Made by a program: the position numbers and the translations under genes
Assembly: GCA_002256145.1 (NCBI GenBank)
Contig: NKIP01000002.1
Coordinates: forward strand, 62,001 to 126,000
Length of the DNA stretch: 64,000 nt
Direction of reading: 5' to 3'
Source: Comamonadaceae bacterium PBBC1
GTDB lineage: Bacteria; Pseudomonadota; Gammaproteobacteria; Burkholderiales; Burkholderiaceae_C
Part shown: piece by piece, positions 51,190 to 63,287 of the stretch
How positions within the stretch are numbered: position 1 is the first letter of the stretch
Layout: each line of letters opens with the position of its first letter
Notes under the pieces: model-generated
Told to the model about the DNA's origin: nothing
Databases searched by the model: none
Seen by the model: only the letters and a program-made list of their open reading frames with translations

Positions 51190-52997
51190 CAATCTTCCAC
51201 CTGCAAAATGGCCAAGAACGCCTCTTGGGGCACCTCGACCGAGCCAATTTGTTTCATGCGCTTTTTACCGGCCTTTTGCTTTTCAAGCAGTTTGCGCTTG
51301 CGCGAAATATCGCCACCGTAGCACTTGGCCAGCACGTTCTTGCGCAAGGCCTTGATGCTTTCACGCGCAATGATGTTGGCACCAATGGCGGCCTGAATGG
51401 CGACATCGAACATCTGGCGGCTGATGATCTCGCGCATCTTGGCCACCACCGCACGCCCCCGGTACTGGGACTGCGAACGGTGCACGATGATGGACAGGGC
51501 ATCGACTTTTTCGCCGTTGAGCAAAATGTCGACCTTGACCACATCGGAAGCGCGAAACTCCTTGAACTCGTAATCCATGGACGCATAACCTCGGCTGACC
51601 GATTTGAGCTTGTCAAAGAAGTCGAGCACGATCTCGCCAAGCGGCATTTCATAGGTCAACATGACCTGGCGACCGTGGTAGGCCATGTTCATTTGCACGC
51701 CGCGCTTTTGGTTGGCCAGCGTCATGACGGGGCCAACATAATCCTGCGGCATGTACAGGTGGACCGTGACGATGGGCTCGCGGATCTCTTGTAGCTTGCC
51801 TTGGTCGGGCATCTTGGACGGGTTTTCGACCATGAGGACTTCCCCTCCGGGCTGGACCACTTGGTAGACCACGCTGGGCGCGGTGGTGATCAGGTCCTGA
51901 TCAAATTCGCGCTCCAAACGCTCTTGCACGATTTCCATGTGCAACAAGCCCAAAAAGCCGCAGCGAAAACCAAAACCCAACGCCTGCGAGACTTCGGGCT
52001 CGTAATGCAAAGACGCATCGTTGAGTTTGAGTTTTTCGAGCGCGTCGCGCAGACCGTCGTATTGGTTGGCTTCCGTCGGGTACAAACCGGCAAACACTTG
52101 GGGCTGGATTTCCTTGAAACCCGGCAGGGCCTCGGCGGCAGGGCCCAAGTTATTGGGCAGCTTCTTTTCCAAGGTCACGGTGTCACCCACCTTGGCCGCC
52201 TGCAATTCCTTGATGCCCGCGATGATGTAACCCACCTCGCCGGCTCGCAGCGACTGGCGCGGCTCGTTGGCGGGGGTGAACACGCCCAAGCTGCCTGCTT
52301 CATAAACCGCATTACTGGCCATCATCTTGATGCGCTCGCCCTTGAGCAATTGGCCATCAACCACACGCACCAACATGACCACGCCGACGTAACTGTCAAA
52401 CCAGCTGTCAATGATCATGGCCCGCAATGGCGCATCGGGGTTGCCTTTGGGCGGCGGGATGCGGGCCACCACGGCTTCGAGGATTTCTTCGATGCCCATA
52501 CCGGTTTTGGCTGAGCATGGAATCGCATCGGTCGCGTCGATGCCAATCACATCCTCCACTTCGCTGCGGGCATTGTCGGGATCAGCGTTGGGCAAATCCA
52601 TTTTATTGAGCACTGGCACCACTTCCACGCCCAAGTCGAGGGCGGTGTAGCAGTTGGCCACGGTTTGCGCTTCGACACCTTGGCTGGCATCGACCACCAG
52701 CAACGCGCCTTCACAGGCCGACAGCGAACGCGACACTTCGTAGGAGAAGTCCACATGGCCGGGCGTGTCAATCAGGTTCAGGTTGTAGATCTGCCCGTCT
52801 TTGGCTTTGTAGTGCAGCGCAGCGGTCTGGGCCTTGATGGTGATGCCACGCTCTTTCTCGATGTCCATCGAGTCGAGAACTTGAGCCTCCATCTCACGGG
52901 CCTCAAGGCCCCCGCAGCGTTGAATCAAGCGATCGGCCAGCGTGGATTTGCCATGGTCAATGTGCGCAATGATCGAAAAATTTCTGATGTGATTCAT
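51189..52997 (-). CDS. lepA: Elongation factor 4
   Basis: Ribosome-binding GTPase, 602 residues. The G domain has [26 protein letters not shown] and NKMDLP. The C-terminal domain ends [23 protein letters not shown], as usual for LepA. The ATG at 52997 is the start; the ORF opens one codon earlier with TTG. It is first in the lepA-lepB-rnc-era-recO-pdxJ unit and sits after an unusually long gap with a terminator upstream. Confidence 0.97.
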   Translation of the reverse strand: MNHIRNFSIIAHIDHGKSTLADRLIQRCGGLEAREMEAQVLDSMDIEKERGITIKAQTAALHYKAKDGQIYNLNLIDTPGHVDFSYEVSRSLSACEGALLVVDASQGVEAQTVANCYTALDLGVEVVPVLNKMDLPNADPDNARSEVEDVIGIDATDAIPCSAKTGMGIEEILEAVVARIPPPKGNPDAPLRAMIIDSWFDSYVGVVMLVRVVDGQLLKGERIKMMASNAVYEAGSLGVFTPANEPRQSLRAGEVGYIIAGIKELQAAKVGDTVTLEKKLPNNLGPAAEALPGFKEIQPQVFAGLYPTEANQYDGLRDALEKLKLNDASLHYEPEVSQALGFGFRCGFLGLLHMEIVQERLEREFDQDLITTAPSVVYQVVQPGGEVLMVENPSKMPDQGKLQEIREPIVTVHLYMPQDYVGPVMTLANQKRGVQMNMAYHGRQVMLTYEMPLGEIVLDFFDKLKSVSRGYASMDYEFKEFRASDVVKVDILLNGEKVDALSIIVHRSQSQYRGRAVVAKMREIISRQMFDVAIQAAIGANIIARESIKALRKNVLAKCYGGDISRKRKLLEKQKAGKKRMKQIGSVEVPQEAFLAILQVED

Positions 52998-53018
52998 CAA
53001 GCAAGTTCTGCAAGTGTT

Positions 53019-53345
53019 TGTGGATCAAGGACCCGTAAAAGAAAAAGGGCGCGTCTGGTGGCGACGCGCCCTGAACCAACAATCATTGGCAACTGCGATG
53101 GCTGGGGCTTCATTGTAGGCAAATTGGCCCATTCTCACAGCCCCCCCAACTCGCTAGGCAGGTCATTGCATCCATGCAAGTCGAAATTGATGAACAACTT
53201 ATCCACAAAACAATCAGAACGCCATTGAATAACTTGTGGACTGTCTGTGGATCATCGGTGGAAGGCCCACTCAAATATCACTTCATGGTTACAAACCTGC
53301 TTGATATGCCACGAACGTAGATCAAGACCATCGATTTTATCCAAA
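53019..53345. promoter_or_regulatory. Cluster of DnaA-box-like sequences in the degQ-lepA gap
   Basis: This gap (53001-53438) holds no supported gene. It has one exact DnaA box TTATCCACA (53199-53207) and three one-mismatch copies: TGTGGATCA at 53019-53027 and 53246-53254 and TTATCCAAA at 53337-53345. A weaker TGTGGACTG is at 53235-53243. Five such sites in 330 nt is more than chance would be expected to give. Function is unknown: it could titrate DnaA, regulate lepA, or be fortuitous. Confidence 0.45.
53036..53071 (-). terminator. Rho-independent terminator upstream of lepA
   Basis: On the minus strand GGGCGCGTC and GACGCGCCC form a perfect 9-bp GC-rich stem with a 7-nt loop, followed by TTTTTCTTTT. 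It would stop transcription coming from degQ only about 40 nt before lepA, or act as an attenuator for lepA if that promoter lies upstream. Confidence 0.85.
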
Positions 53346-53438
53346 ATTGGCATGAAAAAAGATATTTGTTAGCACCCACCCACCTCAATGAAGTGGCATG
53401 GACTCCACCGTGTTCATAGCTTCAAAATGTTGCGGAAC

Positions 53439-54896
53439 TCAGGGCGCCGGGCGAATCAGCACATATTGCGCAGCATCTCCTCGTCGAATCAAGACGCTCA
53501 CAGGACGGGTCTTGTCGATGCGAGACATCAAGGCTTCAAACACCTTGACCGAACCAATTTCCGTGTTGGCAACCGCCAAAATCAAATCGCCCTCACGGAT
53601 GCCGGCCCGAGCTGCCGCTTCAACGGCAGCATCCACACGAACACCCGAACGAATTCTGGCCTCTTTTTTCTGAACATCGCTCAAATCACTGAGGGTGAGC
53701 CCAAGATGTTGAATGGTGGCAACCGGTGCTTTTTTCTCTGGGGCAGCGGCAGCTGTTTTTTCCGGCTCGACTTCGGCCACCGTGACGTTCACATCTTTGC
53801 TGGCACCGCGATGAAACACCGTGACCACCACCCGGCTGCCCGGCTTGGTGTTGCCCACAGCGCGTGGCAAATCAGCCGGTTTTTCAATGGCTTTGCCATC
53901 AAATTTGGTAATGATGTCGCCCGCCTCGATGCCCGCCTTGTCGGCTGGCGAGCCCTCCTCCACACCGCGCACCAAAACACCCTGCAATTTGCCCAAGCCG
54001 ATGGACTCGGCCACCTCTTTGGTCACGGGCCCGATTTGGACACCAATGCGTCCCCGGCTGACACGTCCACTTGCGCGTAACTGCTCGCTGACGCGCATGG
54101 CTTCATCCATGGGAATGGCAAATGAAATGCCCATGAACCCACCCGAGCGCGAATAAATCTGGCTGTTGATACCGACCACTTCACCACGCATATTGATCAA
54201 GGGACCACCGGAGTTGCCGGGATTGATGGCCACATCGGTTTGAATAAAGGGCAAGTAGTCACCCGTGTCGCGCTGCTTGGCACTGACAATGCCGGCCGTC
54301 ACGGTGTTTTCCAATCCAAAGGGCGAGCCAATCGCCATGACCCACTCACCCACACGCAAGCGACCCACATCACCCACCTTCACTGCGGGCAGGCCTGTGG
54401 CCTGAATTTTGACCACGGCGACATCGGTGCGCTTGTCTGCACCCACGATGCGGGCCTTGAATTCGCGTTTGTCGGTCAGGGTGACCATGACTTCGTCTGC
54501 ACCCTCGACCACATGGGCATTGGTCATGATGAATCCATCAGAGCTCAATATAAAACCCGAACCTACACCGCGAGGTTGTGCCTCTTGCTCAGGTCTGTTT
54601 TGGCGCGGACCTTGACGAGGAGCATTGGGCATGGGGACGCCAAAAAACCGCCGAAACAGCTCTTGCATCTCTTCGTCCTGTGCGCTTGCACCGGGCGCAG
54701 AAGAACGCGCCTTCTCCAAGGTGCGAATGTTCACCACCGAAGGCCCGACCAATTCGACCAGATCGGTAAAGTCAGGCAAACCCCTGGCACCCGCGCTTGG
54801 GTTTTGAGCCCAAACCGACGCCGTAGGAACTCCGGCCAAACCCAACAACAAGGCACCGCCAAGAATGGCCGATGCTGCCCCTTTGGTCCAATTCAT
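53439..54896 (-). CDS. degQ: Periplasmic Do-type serine protease (DegQ/MucD)
   Basis: Trypsin-like protease and chaperone with two PDZ domains, 485 residues from ATG 54896 (GTG 54905 is an alternative). The signal peptide ends near SVWAQNPS. The catalytic triad is about H128 (TNAHVVEG), D158 (RTDVAVVKI) and S229 (NPGNSGGPLIN). PDZ1 and PDZ2 cover roughly residues 280-370 and 400-475. It is the usual last gene after rpoE-rseA-rseB in relatives, but those genes are missing here. Confidence 0.93.
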   Translation of the reverse strand: MNWTKGAASAILGGALLLGLAGVPTASVWAQNPSAGARGLPDFTDLVELVGPSVVNIRTLEKARSSAPGASAQDEEMQELFRRFFGVPMPNAPRQGPRQNRPEQEAQPRGVGSGFILSSDGFIMTNAHVVEGADEVMVTLTDKREFKARIVGADKRTDVAVVKIQATGLPAVKVGDVGRLRVGEWVMAIGSPFGLENTVTAGIVSAKQRDTGDYLPFIQTDVAINPGNSGGPLINMRGEVVGINSQIYSRSGGFMGISFAIPMDEAMRVSEQLRASGRVSRGRIGVQIGPVTKEVAESIGLGKLQGVLVRGVEEGSPADKAGIEAGDIITKFDGKAIEKPADLPRAVGNTKPGSRVVVTVFHRGASKDVNVTVAEVEPEKTAAAAPEKKAPVATIQHLGLTLSDLSDVQKKEARIRSGVRVDAAVEAAARAGIREGDLILAVANTEIGSVKVFEALMSRIDKTRPVSVLIRRGDAAQYVLIRPAP

Positions 54897-54983
54897 TTTC
54901 AGCACTCAAGACTCCTTGTGTACAGTCAACCGTTGTGGAAATCAGATGGTAAATAAAGTCGAAAAAGGCAAATTCAAGGCGCA

Positions 54984-55481
54984 TCAGGCACGGACATCGT
55001 CTGCCGTGGGTGTATGAATTTCTTCTCTGCTGCGCGAATATACAGCGCATCTAAATCCATGCCATTTCGAGGGCAACTGTGCTTCGCAGAGCCAGGCAGC
55101 ACGCAAAGAAGATCCACCATGGTCTGGTGTATCCATCGGTTTGACCCAGAGCAAAAGTCCTGTGCCTGTATCCCAACCTTTTTCCAAAAGCACCTGATGT
55201 GCTTGAAATTGACAGTGTGGGTCACGGTACTGCCAAAACCAAGCTTCACCAGACCAAAACAATTCCCCATGGCTCAGGGTTTGCCGAGGCCCCCACACTG
55301 CAGTTCCGATCAAACAGACCAGCCATCCGAGCCAAGCAGCATTACAAACAACGCTGTAAGCGCCTTGTATTTGCCAAACCAACAAACCCAAGGCGGACAA
55401 CAAAGCTGTCGTCACAAAGACAACACGACCCCAAACAAAATGCCCCACCGGGTAAACCACAGGTGGGGCATGATGGCGCAT
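54984..55481 (-). CDS. YgfX/CptA-like small membrane protein
   Basis: A 165-residue protein with two hydrophobic helices (VVFVTTALLSALGLLVWQIQ and VCNAAWLGWLVCLIGTAVW). They are followed by a soluble part with the YgfX-like ending AAWLCEAQLPSKWHGFRCAVYSR. Helix pair plus WxG and R-A-V-Y pattern support membership, but the match is by eye. It lies 14 nt after fabF and 87 nt before degQ. In Escherichia coli YgfX pairs with SdhE. Confidence 0.6.
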   Translation of the reverse strand: MRHHAPPVVYPVGHFVWGRVVFVTTALLSALGLLVWQIQGAYSVVCNAAWLGWLVCLIGTAVWGPRQTLSHGELFWSGEAWFWQYRDPHCQFQAHQVLLEKGWDTGTGLLLWVKPMDTPDHGGSSLRAAWLCEAQLPSKWHGFRCAVYSRSREEIHTPTADDVRA

Positions 55482-55495
55482 CAGCGGCTTTCAAG

Positions 55496-56740
<1,245 letters not shown>

Positions 56741-56746
56741 TGCCTG

Positions 56747-57785
<1,039 letters not shown>

Positions 57786-57789
<4 letters not shown>

Positions 57790-58736
57790 GAGAGGAGTCC
57801 TTTCACTTCAGCCAAGGTGGCGGGGTCGTACAGGGCCACGCCGTTCAATTCAGCGTCAATGCGCTTGGTCATGCCCGCCAGCACCTTGCCAGGGCCGCAC
57901 TCGACCACAGTGGTCACACCTCGGGCCTTGATGGCCTGCACACACTCAACCCAACGCACCGGGCCAAAGGCCTGACGGTACAGCGCATCGCGGATGCGGT
58001 CGGCATCGGTTTCGATGGCCACATCGATGTTGTTGAGCACCGGGATCTGCGGAGTGCCCAGGGTCAGTGTGGCGAGCTTCTCGCGCAGCTTTTCGGCGGC
58101 AGGCTTCATCAGGCTCGAATGAAAGGGAGCCGATACGGGCAACAACAGCGCACGTTTGGCCCCCATGCCTTTAAGCACTTCGCAGGCTTTGTCCACCGCC
58201 GCTTTGCTGCCCGCAATCACGGTTTGCGCGGCGTCGTTGAAGTTCACGGCTTCCACCACTTCAGCGCTGCCCGCAGGAAATGTGGCTTGGGCTTCTTGGC
58301 ACCCGGCAATGACTTTGTCTGAGGCCAAACCCAAAATGGCGGCCATGGCACCTACGCCCACGGGCACGGCTTCTTGCATGGCAGCGGCACGCAAGCGCAC
58401 CAGGGGTGCAGCTTGCGCCAGTGTCAGCACACCCGAAGCCACCAAGGCGCTGTATTCGCCCAGCGAATGCCCCGCCACCACGGACGGCTTGGCTCCACCT
58501 TCGGCCAGCCAAGCGCGGTAAGCGGCCACAGCAGACACCAGCATCACCGGCTGGGTGTTGGTGGTCATGGCGAGCGCTTCTTTGGGACCTTCGTGGATCA
58601 GTTGGGCCATATCTTCGCCCATGGCGTCGGAGGCTTCTTTCAGGGTTTCGAGCACCACGGGGTGGTCACCCCAAGCGTCCAGCATGCCCACTGATTGGGA
58701 GCCTTGGCCGGGAAAAACAAAAGCAAATGTCGTCAT
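57786..58736 (-). CDS. fabD: Malonyl-CoA-ACP transacylase
   Basis: Moves malonyl groups from CoA to AcpP, 316 residues from the ATG at 58736. The N terminus FVFPGQGSQSVGM and the nucleophile S91 in GHSLGEYSAL are family marks; the catalytic histidine follows in SAPFHSSLM. It overlaps fabG by 4 nt and follows fabH by 80 nt. Confidence 0.97.
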
Positions 58737-58816
58737 GTGCAAATTTTGTAACGGTAAAAAATGAGCTTGAGCGTGCCGCGCATCACTGACCACGGGTTGT
58801 GTCTGTCAACTGCCCC

Positions 58817-59794
58817 TCAGTAGCGCAGGAGCACCGAGCCCCAGGTGAAGCCGCCGCCCACGCCTTCGAGCATGAGGGTCTGGCCGCGCTGGATGCGCCC
58901 GTCTCGCACGGCGGTGTCCAGCGCCAGCGGGATCGAGGCAGCCGAAGTGTTGCCGTGCTGATCGACAGTCACTACCACTTTGTCAGGAGACATCCTCAAC
59001 TTCCTGGCCGTGCTCTGCATGATGCGGATGTTGGCTTGGTGCGGGATCAGCCAGTCGATGTCGGCATCGGTCATATTGGCCTTGGCCAGACTTGCACGGG
59101 CGGTTTCTTCCAGCACACCGACGGCCAGCTTGAAGACGGCCTGGCCGTCCATCTTGAGCACAGGATCGCCCAGAATGCCACCCCTGTTGACATGGCCAGG
59201 CACACACAAAATGTCTTTGTATTTGCCATCGGCATGCAAGTCAGTGGCCAAAATGCCTGGCTGCTCAGAGGCTTCGAGGATGACCGCGCCAGCACCATCG
59301 CCAAACAACACACAGGTTGTGCGGTCTTTGAAATCGAGGATGCGGCTGAACACTTCCGAGCCAATCACCAAAGCACGCTTGGCCGAACCGGACTGGATCA
59401 TCGAATCGGCGATCGTCAGCGCATAAATGAAGCCACTGCACACGGCCTGCACGTCAAACGCCGGGCAGCCTGCGGTGCCCAGCTTGTGCTGCACCATGGT
59501 CGCCACCGACGGAAACACCATGTCGGGCGTCGAGGTCGCCACAATAATCAGGTCGAGCTCTTCGGCAGAAATGCCGGCCGCCGTCAGCGCCTGGCGTGCG
59601 GCTTCGGTTGCCAAGTCGCTGCTGCCTTGGGTGTCGGCCGCAAAATGACGGGCCCGAATGCCGGTGCGCTCAATGATCCAGTCATCAGAGGTTTCAACCC
59701 CTTGCTGCGACAGTTCGGCGGCAAGGTCGGCGTTGGTCAGGCGTTTTTCTGGCAAGTAACTGCCGGTGCCCAGAATGCGGGAATAAATTCTCAT
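58817..59794 (-). CDS. fabH: 3-oxoacyl-[acyl-carrier-protein] synthase III
   Basis: Starts fatty-acid synthesis by condensing acetyl-CoA with malonyl-ACP. The protein has 325 residues; the triad is C119 ([11 protein letters not shown]), H252 (PHQANIRIM) and N282 ([13 protein letters not shown]). It overlaps plsX by 4 nt. Confidence 0.97.
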   Translation of the reverse strand: MRIYSRILGTGSYLPEKRLTNADLAAELSQQGVETSDDWIIERTGIRARHFAADTQGSSDLATEAARQALTAAGISAEELDLIIVATSTPDMVFPSVATMVQHKLGTAGCPAFDVQAVCSGFIYALTIADSMIQSGSAKRALVIGSEVFSRILDFKDRTTCVLFGDGAGAVILEASEQPGILATDLHADGKYKDILCVPGHVNRGGILGDPVLKMDGQAVFKLAVGVLEETARASLAKANMTDADIDWLIPHQANIRIMQSTARKLRMSPDKVVVTVDQHGNTSAASIPLALDTAVRDGRIQRGQTLMLEGVGGGFTWGSVLLRY

Positions 59795-60855
59795 GGTGTG
59801 GTGACCGCGGGTTCTGACCGATCGGCTTGCGCTCCCATCAACAAGGGGGCAGCATGCGCGATGCGTTCACGAACGCGGTCCAGCAATTGGTTTCGGGCTG
59901 CATCATAAGCCCGGTTCAGTGCCGTCTCAAATGCCACCTCATCGGCCGAACCATGGCTCTTGAACACCAAACCACGCAAGCCCAACAATGCTGCACCGTT
60001 GTAGCGGCGGTGATCTACCCGATTTTTAAAAGCAGATAAGACCGGATAAGCCAGAATTGCCGCTGTTTTCGTGAAAATATTGCGCGAAAACTCGGTTTTC
60101 AAAAAGCCGCCAATCATGGTCGCCAGACCTTCGCTGGCCTTCAAAGCCACGTTACCCACAAAGCCATCGCACACCACAATGTCCACGGTGCCCTTGAAAA
60201 TGTCATTGCCTTCGACGTTGCCATGAAAATTCAGATCACCCGAACTGCCCGCTGATCGGAGCAATTCACCTGTTTTTTTGATGATCTCATTGCCTTTAAT
60301 GGCTTCTTCGCCAATGTTGAGCAAACCCACTGTGGGGTTTTCTTTGTTTTGCAAGACCGACACCAAGGCCGATCCCATGACCGCAAATTGCAGCAAATGT
60401 TCGGGTGTGCAGTCCACATTCGCACCGAGGTCCAACATGGTGGTGCCGCCACCCTTGAAGTTGGGCATCTGCCCTGCTATGGCCGGGCGGTCAATGCCGT
60501 CCATGGTTTTGAGCACGTAACGGGCTATGGCCATGAGGGCACCTGTGTTGCCCGCAGACACCGCTGCCCCAGCTTTGCCGTCCCGCACCTGCTCGATGGC
60601 CACGCGCATCGAAGAGTCTTTTTTCTTGCGCAGCGCCACTTCAAGCGGATCGTCCATCTCGACCACTTCGGAGGCAGCCACCACTTCGGCGCGAGGATCG
60701 ACAAATCCGGCCAAAGCCTCTGAACGGCCCACCAACAAAAGGCGTGCATCGGGATGGGTCGACAAGAAGCGGCGGCAGGCCGCCAGCGTGACGCGGGGAC
60801 CGTGGTCACCGCCCATGCAATCGACAGCCAACGTGATCGTAGTGGGCGAAGTCAT
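59791..60855 (-). CDS. plsX: Phosphate acyltransferase PlsX
   Basis: Makes acyl-phosphate from acyl-ACP for phospholipid synthesis, 354 residues. Motifs are [19 protein letters not shown] at the N terminus, [13 protein letters not shown], and [15 protein letters not shown]. The ATG at 60855 is used, five codons inside the open frame. It follows rpmF by about 110 nt with a terminator in between. Confidence 0.96.
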   Translation of the reverse strand: MTSPTTITLAVDCMGGDHGPRVTLAACRRFLSTHPDARLLLVGRSEALAGFVDPRAEVVAASEVVEMDDPLEVALRKKKDSSMRVAIEQVRDGKAGAAVSAGNTGALMAIARYVLKTMDGIDRPAIAGQMPNFKGGGTTMLDLGANVDCTPEHLLQFAVMGSALVSVLQNKENPTVGLLNIGEEAIKGNEIIKKTGELLRSAGSSGDLNFHGNVEGNDIFKGTVDIVVCDGFVGNVALKASEGLATMIGGFLKTEFSRNIFTKTAAILAYPVLSAFKNRVDHRRYNGAALLGLRGLVFKSHGSADEVAFETALNRAYDAARNQLLDRVRERIAHAAPLLMGAQADRSEPAVTTP

Positions 60856-60902
60856 GAAATCCTTGGGCACAAAACCTGAATGTACAAATCAGAGCCAGAA
60901 AT

Positions 60903-60938
60903 ACAAAAGCCCGAGGCTACTGTGAAGTAGCGCCGGGC
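60903..60938 (-). terminator. Terminator between rpmF and plsX
   Basis: On the minus strand GCCCG-GC-GCTACT and AGTAGC-CT-CGGGC form an 11-pair stem with a 2x2 internal loop and a TCAC tetraloop, followed by TTTT. It should separate the yceD-rpmF transcript from plsX-fab, at least in part. Confidence 0.8.
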
Positions 60939-60965
60939 CTCATTAGGCTGAAGGGCTGACGCCGA

Positions 60966-61148
60966 TCAGGCTTCGGATTTGTTTTTCAGCACTTGACGAC
61001 CACGGTAAAAGCCATTGGGGCTGATGTGGTGACGCAAGTGGGTTTCACCCGTTGTAGGTTCCACGGCAATGCCTGGCACATTCAAGGCATTGTGTGAACG
61101 GTGCATACCACGCTTGGAGGGTGATTTTTTGTTTTGCTGAACAGCCAT
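60966..61148 (-). CDS. rpmF: 50S ribosomal protein L32
   Basis: Ribosomal protein of 60 residues. [20 protein letters not shown] and [15 protein letters not shown] match L32. The zinc-binding cysteine pattern of some species is absent, as in other betaproteobacteria. The ATG at 61148 with AAGGAG upstream is the start. Confidence 0.96.
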   Translation of the reverse strand: MAVQQNKKSPSKRGMHRSHNALNVPGIAVEPTTGETHLRHHISPNGFYRGRQVLKNKSEA

Positions 61149-61212
61149 GATGGCTCCTTGGAAGCTTGGAGGCCGCGCAGTCAAACGCAGCTTCTGGTTG
61201 ATGGGAATGTCT

Positions 61213-61243
61213 CCCGGCGTACCGGGCGAAGCCGTTAATTATA
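61213..61243 (-). promoter_or_regulatory. Predicted rpmF promoter -10 and 5'-leader hairpin
   Basis: A consensus TATAAT (minus strand, 61238-61243) lies about 95 nt before the rpmF ATG, inside the yceD-rpmF gap. A CCCGG-TACG-CCGGG hairpin (61213-61226) follows in the predicted leader RNA. No matching -35 hexamer was found at the usual distance. Confidence 0.5.
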
Positions 61244-61282
61244 GCCCAAGCCAAAACCAAATGGAGACATTGCGCAGAATGG

Positions 61283-61831
61283 TCAGCTGGTCGAGCCTTT
61301 TTTGAGCCCAGCCAAGACACCAAATGGATTGGGGCGTTCGGCGGCCATTTCAAATTCCGGGTCAACGGCTGTGGTGGGCAACACCTCTGGGCATGTGTCA
61401 TGCAAAGGAACAAGAGGCAAAGACAAAATCAACTCGTCCTCGACCAAGGCCAATGCATCGAAATCGCGGCTGATCACCAAAATATCCTCTTCAGCTTCGT
61501 CGTCCAAGGCAGCAGCCGTGGCCTCATCCGCCACAAAACGAAAGGACTGCTGGGCCAGCACCTTTGTCAAAACAGGTGACAAACAGCGCTGACACTGCAT
61601 GGGCAAACTCACTTCAGCGTTCAAATCGAGCCAAATTTCATCGCCATGACCCAGCTTGGATACGCTTCGACCTTGCAAATGCCACAGCACAGGGCCCGCA
61701 AGCACGTCGACTCCAAATTGCTCTTCGAACAAACGTGGCCAGGCAGTCAAAGCCCCCTCGCCCGACAATGCAGCACCCTCACGGGCAAACGACAACAAAT
61801 CCAAATGTTGAGGGTCTAATTTTTTATCCAT
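61283..61831 (-). CDS. yceD: YceD family protein (DUF177)
   Basis: Protein of 182 residues. YceD-type proteins are linked to 23S rRNA or ribosome maturation and usually precede rpmF, as here. The family cysteine motif MQCQRCLSPV and the later LSLPLVPLHDTC are visible. The protein is acidic. The ATG at 61831 is the start. Confidence 0.92.
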   Translation of the reverse strand: MDKKLDPQHLDLLSFAREGAALSGEGALTAWPRLFEEQFGVDVLAGPVLWHLQGRSVSKLGHGDEIWLDLNAEVSLPMQCQRCLSPVLTKVLAQQSFRFVADEATAAALDDEAEEDILVISRDFDALALVEDELILSLPLVPLHDTCPEVLPTTAVDPEFEMAAERPNPFGVLAGLKKGSTS

Positions 61832-61857
61832 GACGCCAGTGTAAGAGAATCACCTCT

Positions 61858-62502
61858 TTGAATTTCATTTGGATTTGCGCTTTGACATCGACCAAGACCT
61901 CAAATCACAACCCGCACACCAGCGGCCCGAACCTGGTGTTGGGATCGACTTCACGCTACAGACGCGAGTTGCTTGAACGCCTGCGCATTCCCTTTCAGGT
62001 GGTTGCCCCTTTGGTTGACGAAACCCCCCTGCCTGGCGAGCAGCCTAAAGCCTTGGCATTGCGCTTGGCCTTGGCCAAAGCCCGCGCCGTGGCAGCCTTG
62101 AATCCCCAAGCGGTGGTCATTGGCTCTGATCAGGTGGCCGATCTGTCTGGACAAGCTCTGGGCAAACCAGGAGACCATGGGCGAGCGGTGCAACAACTGC
62201 GTCAAATGCGTGGCCAAACGGTGATTTTTCAAACCGCACTGGCCGTGATTTGCCAGGCAACCGCTTTCGAACAAGTCGAATTGGCCGAAGTGCGGGTGGT
62301 GTTTCGCGACCTGAGCGATGCAGAAATCGAGGCTTATCTTCAAGCAGAAAAACCTTACGACTGCGCCGGCAGTGCCAAAAGCGAAGGACTCGGCATTGTT
62401 TTGCTTGAATCCATTGACAATGATGACCCCACTGCACTGGTCGGTCTTCCCTTGATCCGCACAGCACGCCTGCTGCGCCAAGCTGGCATCAAATTGTTGT
62501 GA
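61858..62502 (+). CDS. Maf-family nucleotide pyrophosphatase, YceF type
   Basis: Nucleotide pyrophosphatase related to YceF, which in Escherichia coli hydrolyses m7GTP. The body is clear: LVLGSTSRYRRELLERL, VVIGSDQVADL and KPYDCAGSAKSEGLGI (active-site Asp and Glu region). The N-terminal 24 residues have no family match and no ATG is in frame near the domain start. The frame opens at TTG 61858 with AAGAGA upstream; GTG at 61936 is too short. The true start is uncertain. Confidence 0.88.
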   Translation: MNFIWICALTSTKTSNHNPHTSGPNLVLGSTSRYRRELLERLRIPFQVVAPLVDETPLPGEQPKALALRLALAKARAVAALNPQAVVIGSDQVADLSGQALGKPGDHGRAVQQLRQMRGQTVIFQTALAVICQATAFEQVELAEVRVVFRDLSDAEIEAYLQAEKPYDCAGSAKSEGLGIVLLESIDNDDPTALVGLPLIRTARLLRQAGIKLL

Positions 62503-62504
62503 AC

Positions 62505-63284
62505 ATGTCCTCATCTCTCATGAAAAACGATCCAGGGCATTTGTTTTTGGTACCCACTCCTTTGGACTTTGGCTGCGCTGAGTCATCGCCCATCACCGAT
62601 GTATTGCCGCAAGCGACTTTGAAAACCGCATCGGAAATCAGGCACTGGGTCTGTGAAAACGCCAAATCGACCCGCGCATTTTTAAAGCGCGTGAATGAAA
62701 TTCACCCTTTGGCCGTTCCGTTGTCTGAGCAGACCATCACCGAACTGCCGCGCCATGTGCACAAAAAAGGCGATCATCAATCTGGTTTTGATGGCAAACC
62801 GCTTTTATCGGCTGCATTAGATGGACATCACGTGGGTCTGCTCAGCGAAGCAGGCATGCCGGCCGTGGCCGATCCCGGCAGCTCGGTGGTGCGTGCCGCT
62901 CACGATCTAAATTTGAAGGTGGTGCCCTTGGTGGGTCCCGTGTCTTTGCTGTTGGCCTTGGCCGCCAGTGGCCTGAACGGTCAAAATTTTGCTTTTGTGG
63001 GGTACTTACCGCAAGATGCCGCTGAAAGAACAGCACGGGTCAAGCAACTTGAAAATCTAGCGCAAAGAACCGGTCAAACACAACTTTGGATCGAGACCCC
63101 GTACCGCAATGCGGCCATGCTGTCGACCTTGGTACAAGGCCTTCAAGGGTCAACCCGATTAGCCATTGCCAGCGGCCTGACCTTGGCCACGGCCAGCATC
63201 CAAAGCCACAGCGTGGGCCAATGGAAAAAGGGAATCAAAGGTCCGGATGGTCACACGCCTGCGGTGTACGGCATCGGACCTTGA
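62505..63284 (+). CDS. SAM-dependent methyltransferase, tetrapyrrole methylase fold (RsmI-related)
   Basis: A 259-residue protein related to RsmI but with the distinct start PGHLFLVPTPLDFG. The GLLSEAGMPAVADPGSSVVR and VVPLVGPVSLLLALAASGLNGQNFAFVGYLP segments are typical of this fold. The RsmI-specific function (2'-O-methylation of C1402 in 16S rRNA) should not be assumed, as this betaproteobacterial form often coexists with true RsmI. The ATG at 62505 is preferred to GTG 62499. It follows the Maf gene directly. Confidence 0.85.
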   Translation: MSSSLMKNDPGHLFLVPTPLDFGCAESSPITDVLPQATLKTASEIRHWVCENAKSTRAFLKRVNEIHPLAVPLSEQTITELPRHVHKKGDHQSGFDGKPLLSAALDGHHVGLLSEAGMPAVADPGSSVVRAAHDLNLKVVPLVGPVSLLLALAASGLNGQNFAFVGYLPQDAAERTARVKQLENLAQRTGQTQLWIETPYRNAAMLSTLVQGLQGSTRLAIASGLTLATASIQSHSVGQWKKGIKGPDGHTPAVYGIGP

Positions 63285-63287
63285 TGG

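Noticed and set aside
52998-53438. Chromosomal origin of replication
   Set aside because: DnaA-box-like sites are present, but no dnaA, dnaN, recF, gyrB, rpmH or parAB is near and no AT-rich unwinding region was evident. I report only a cluster of boxes.
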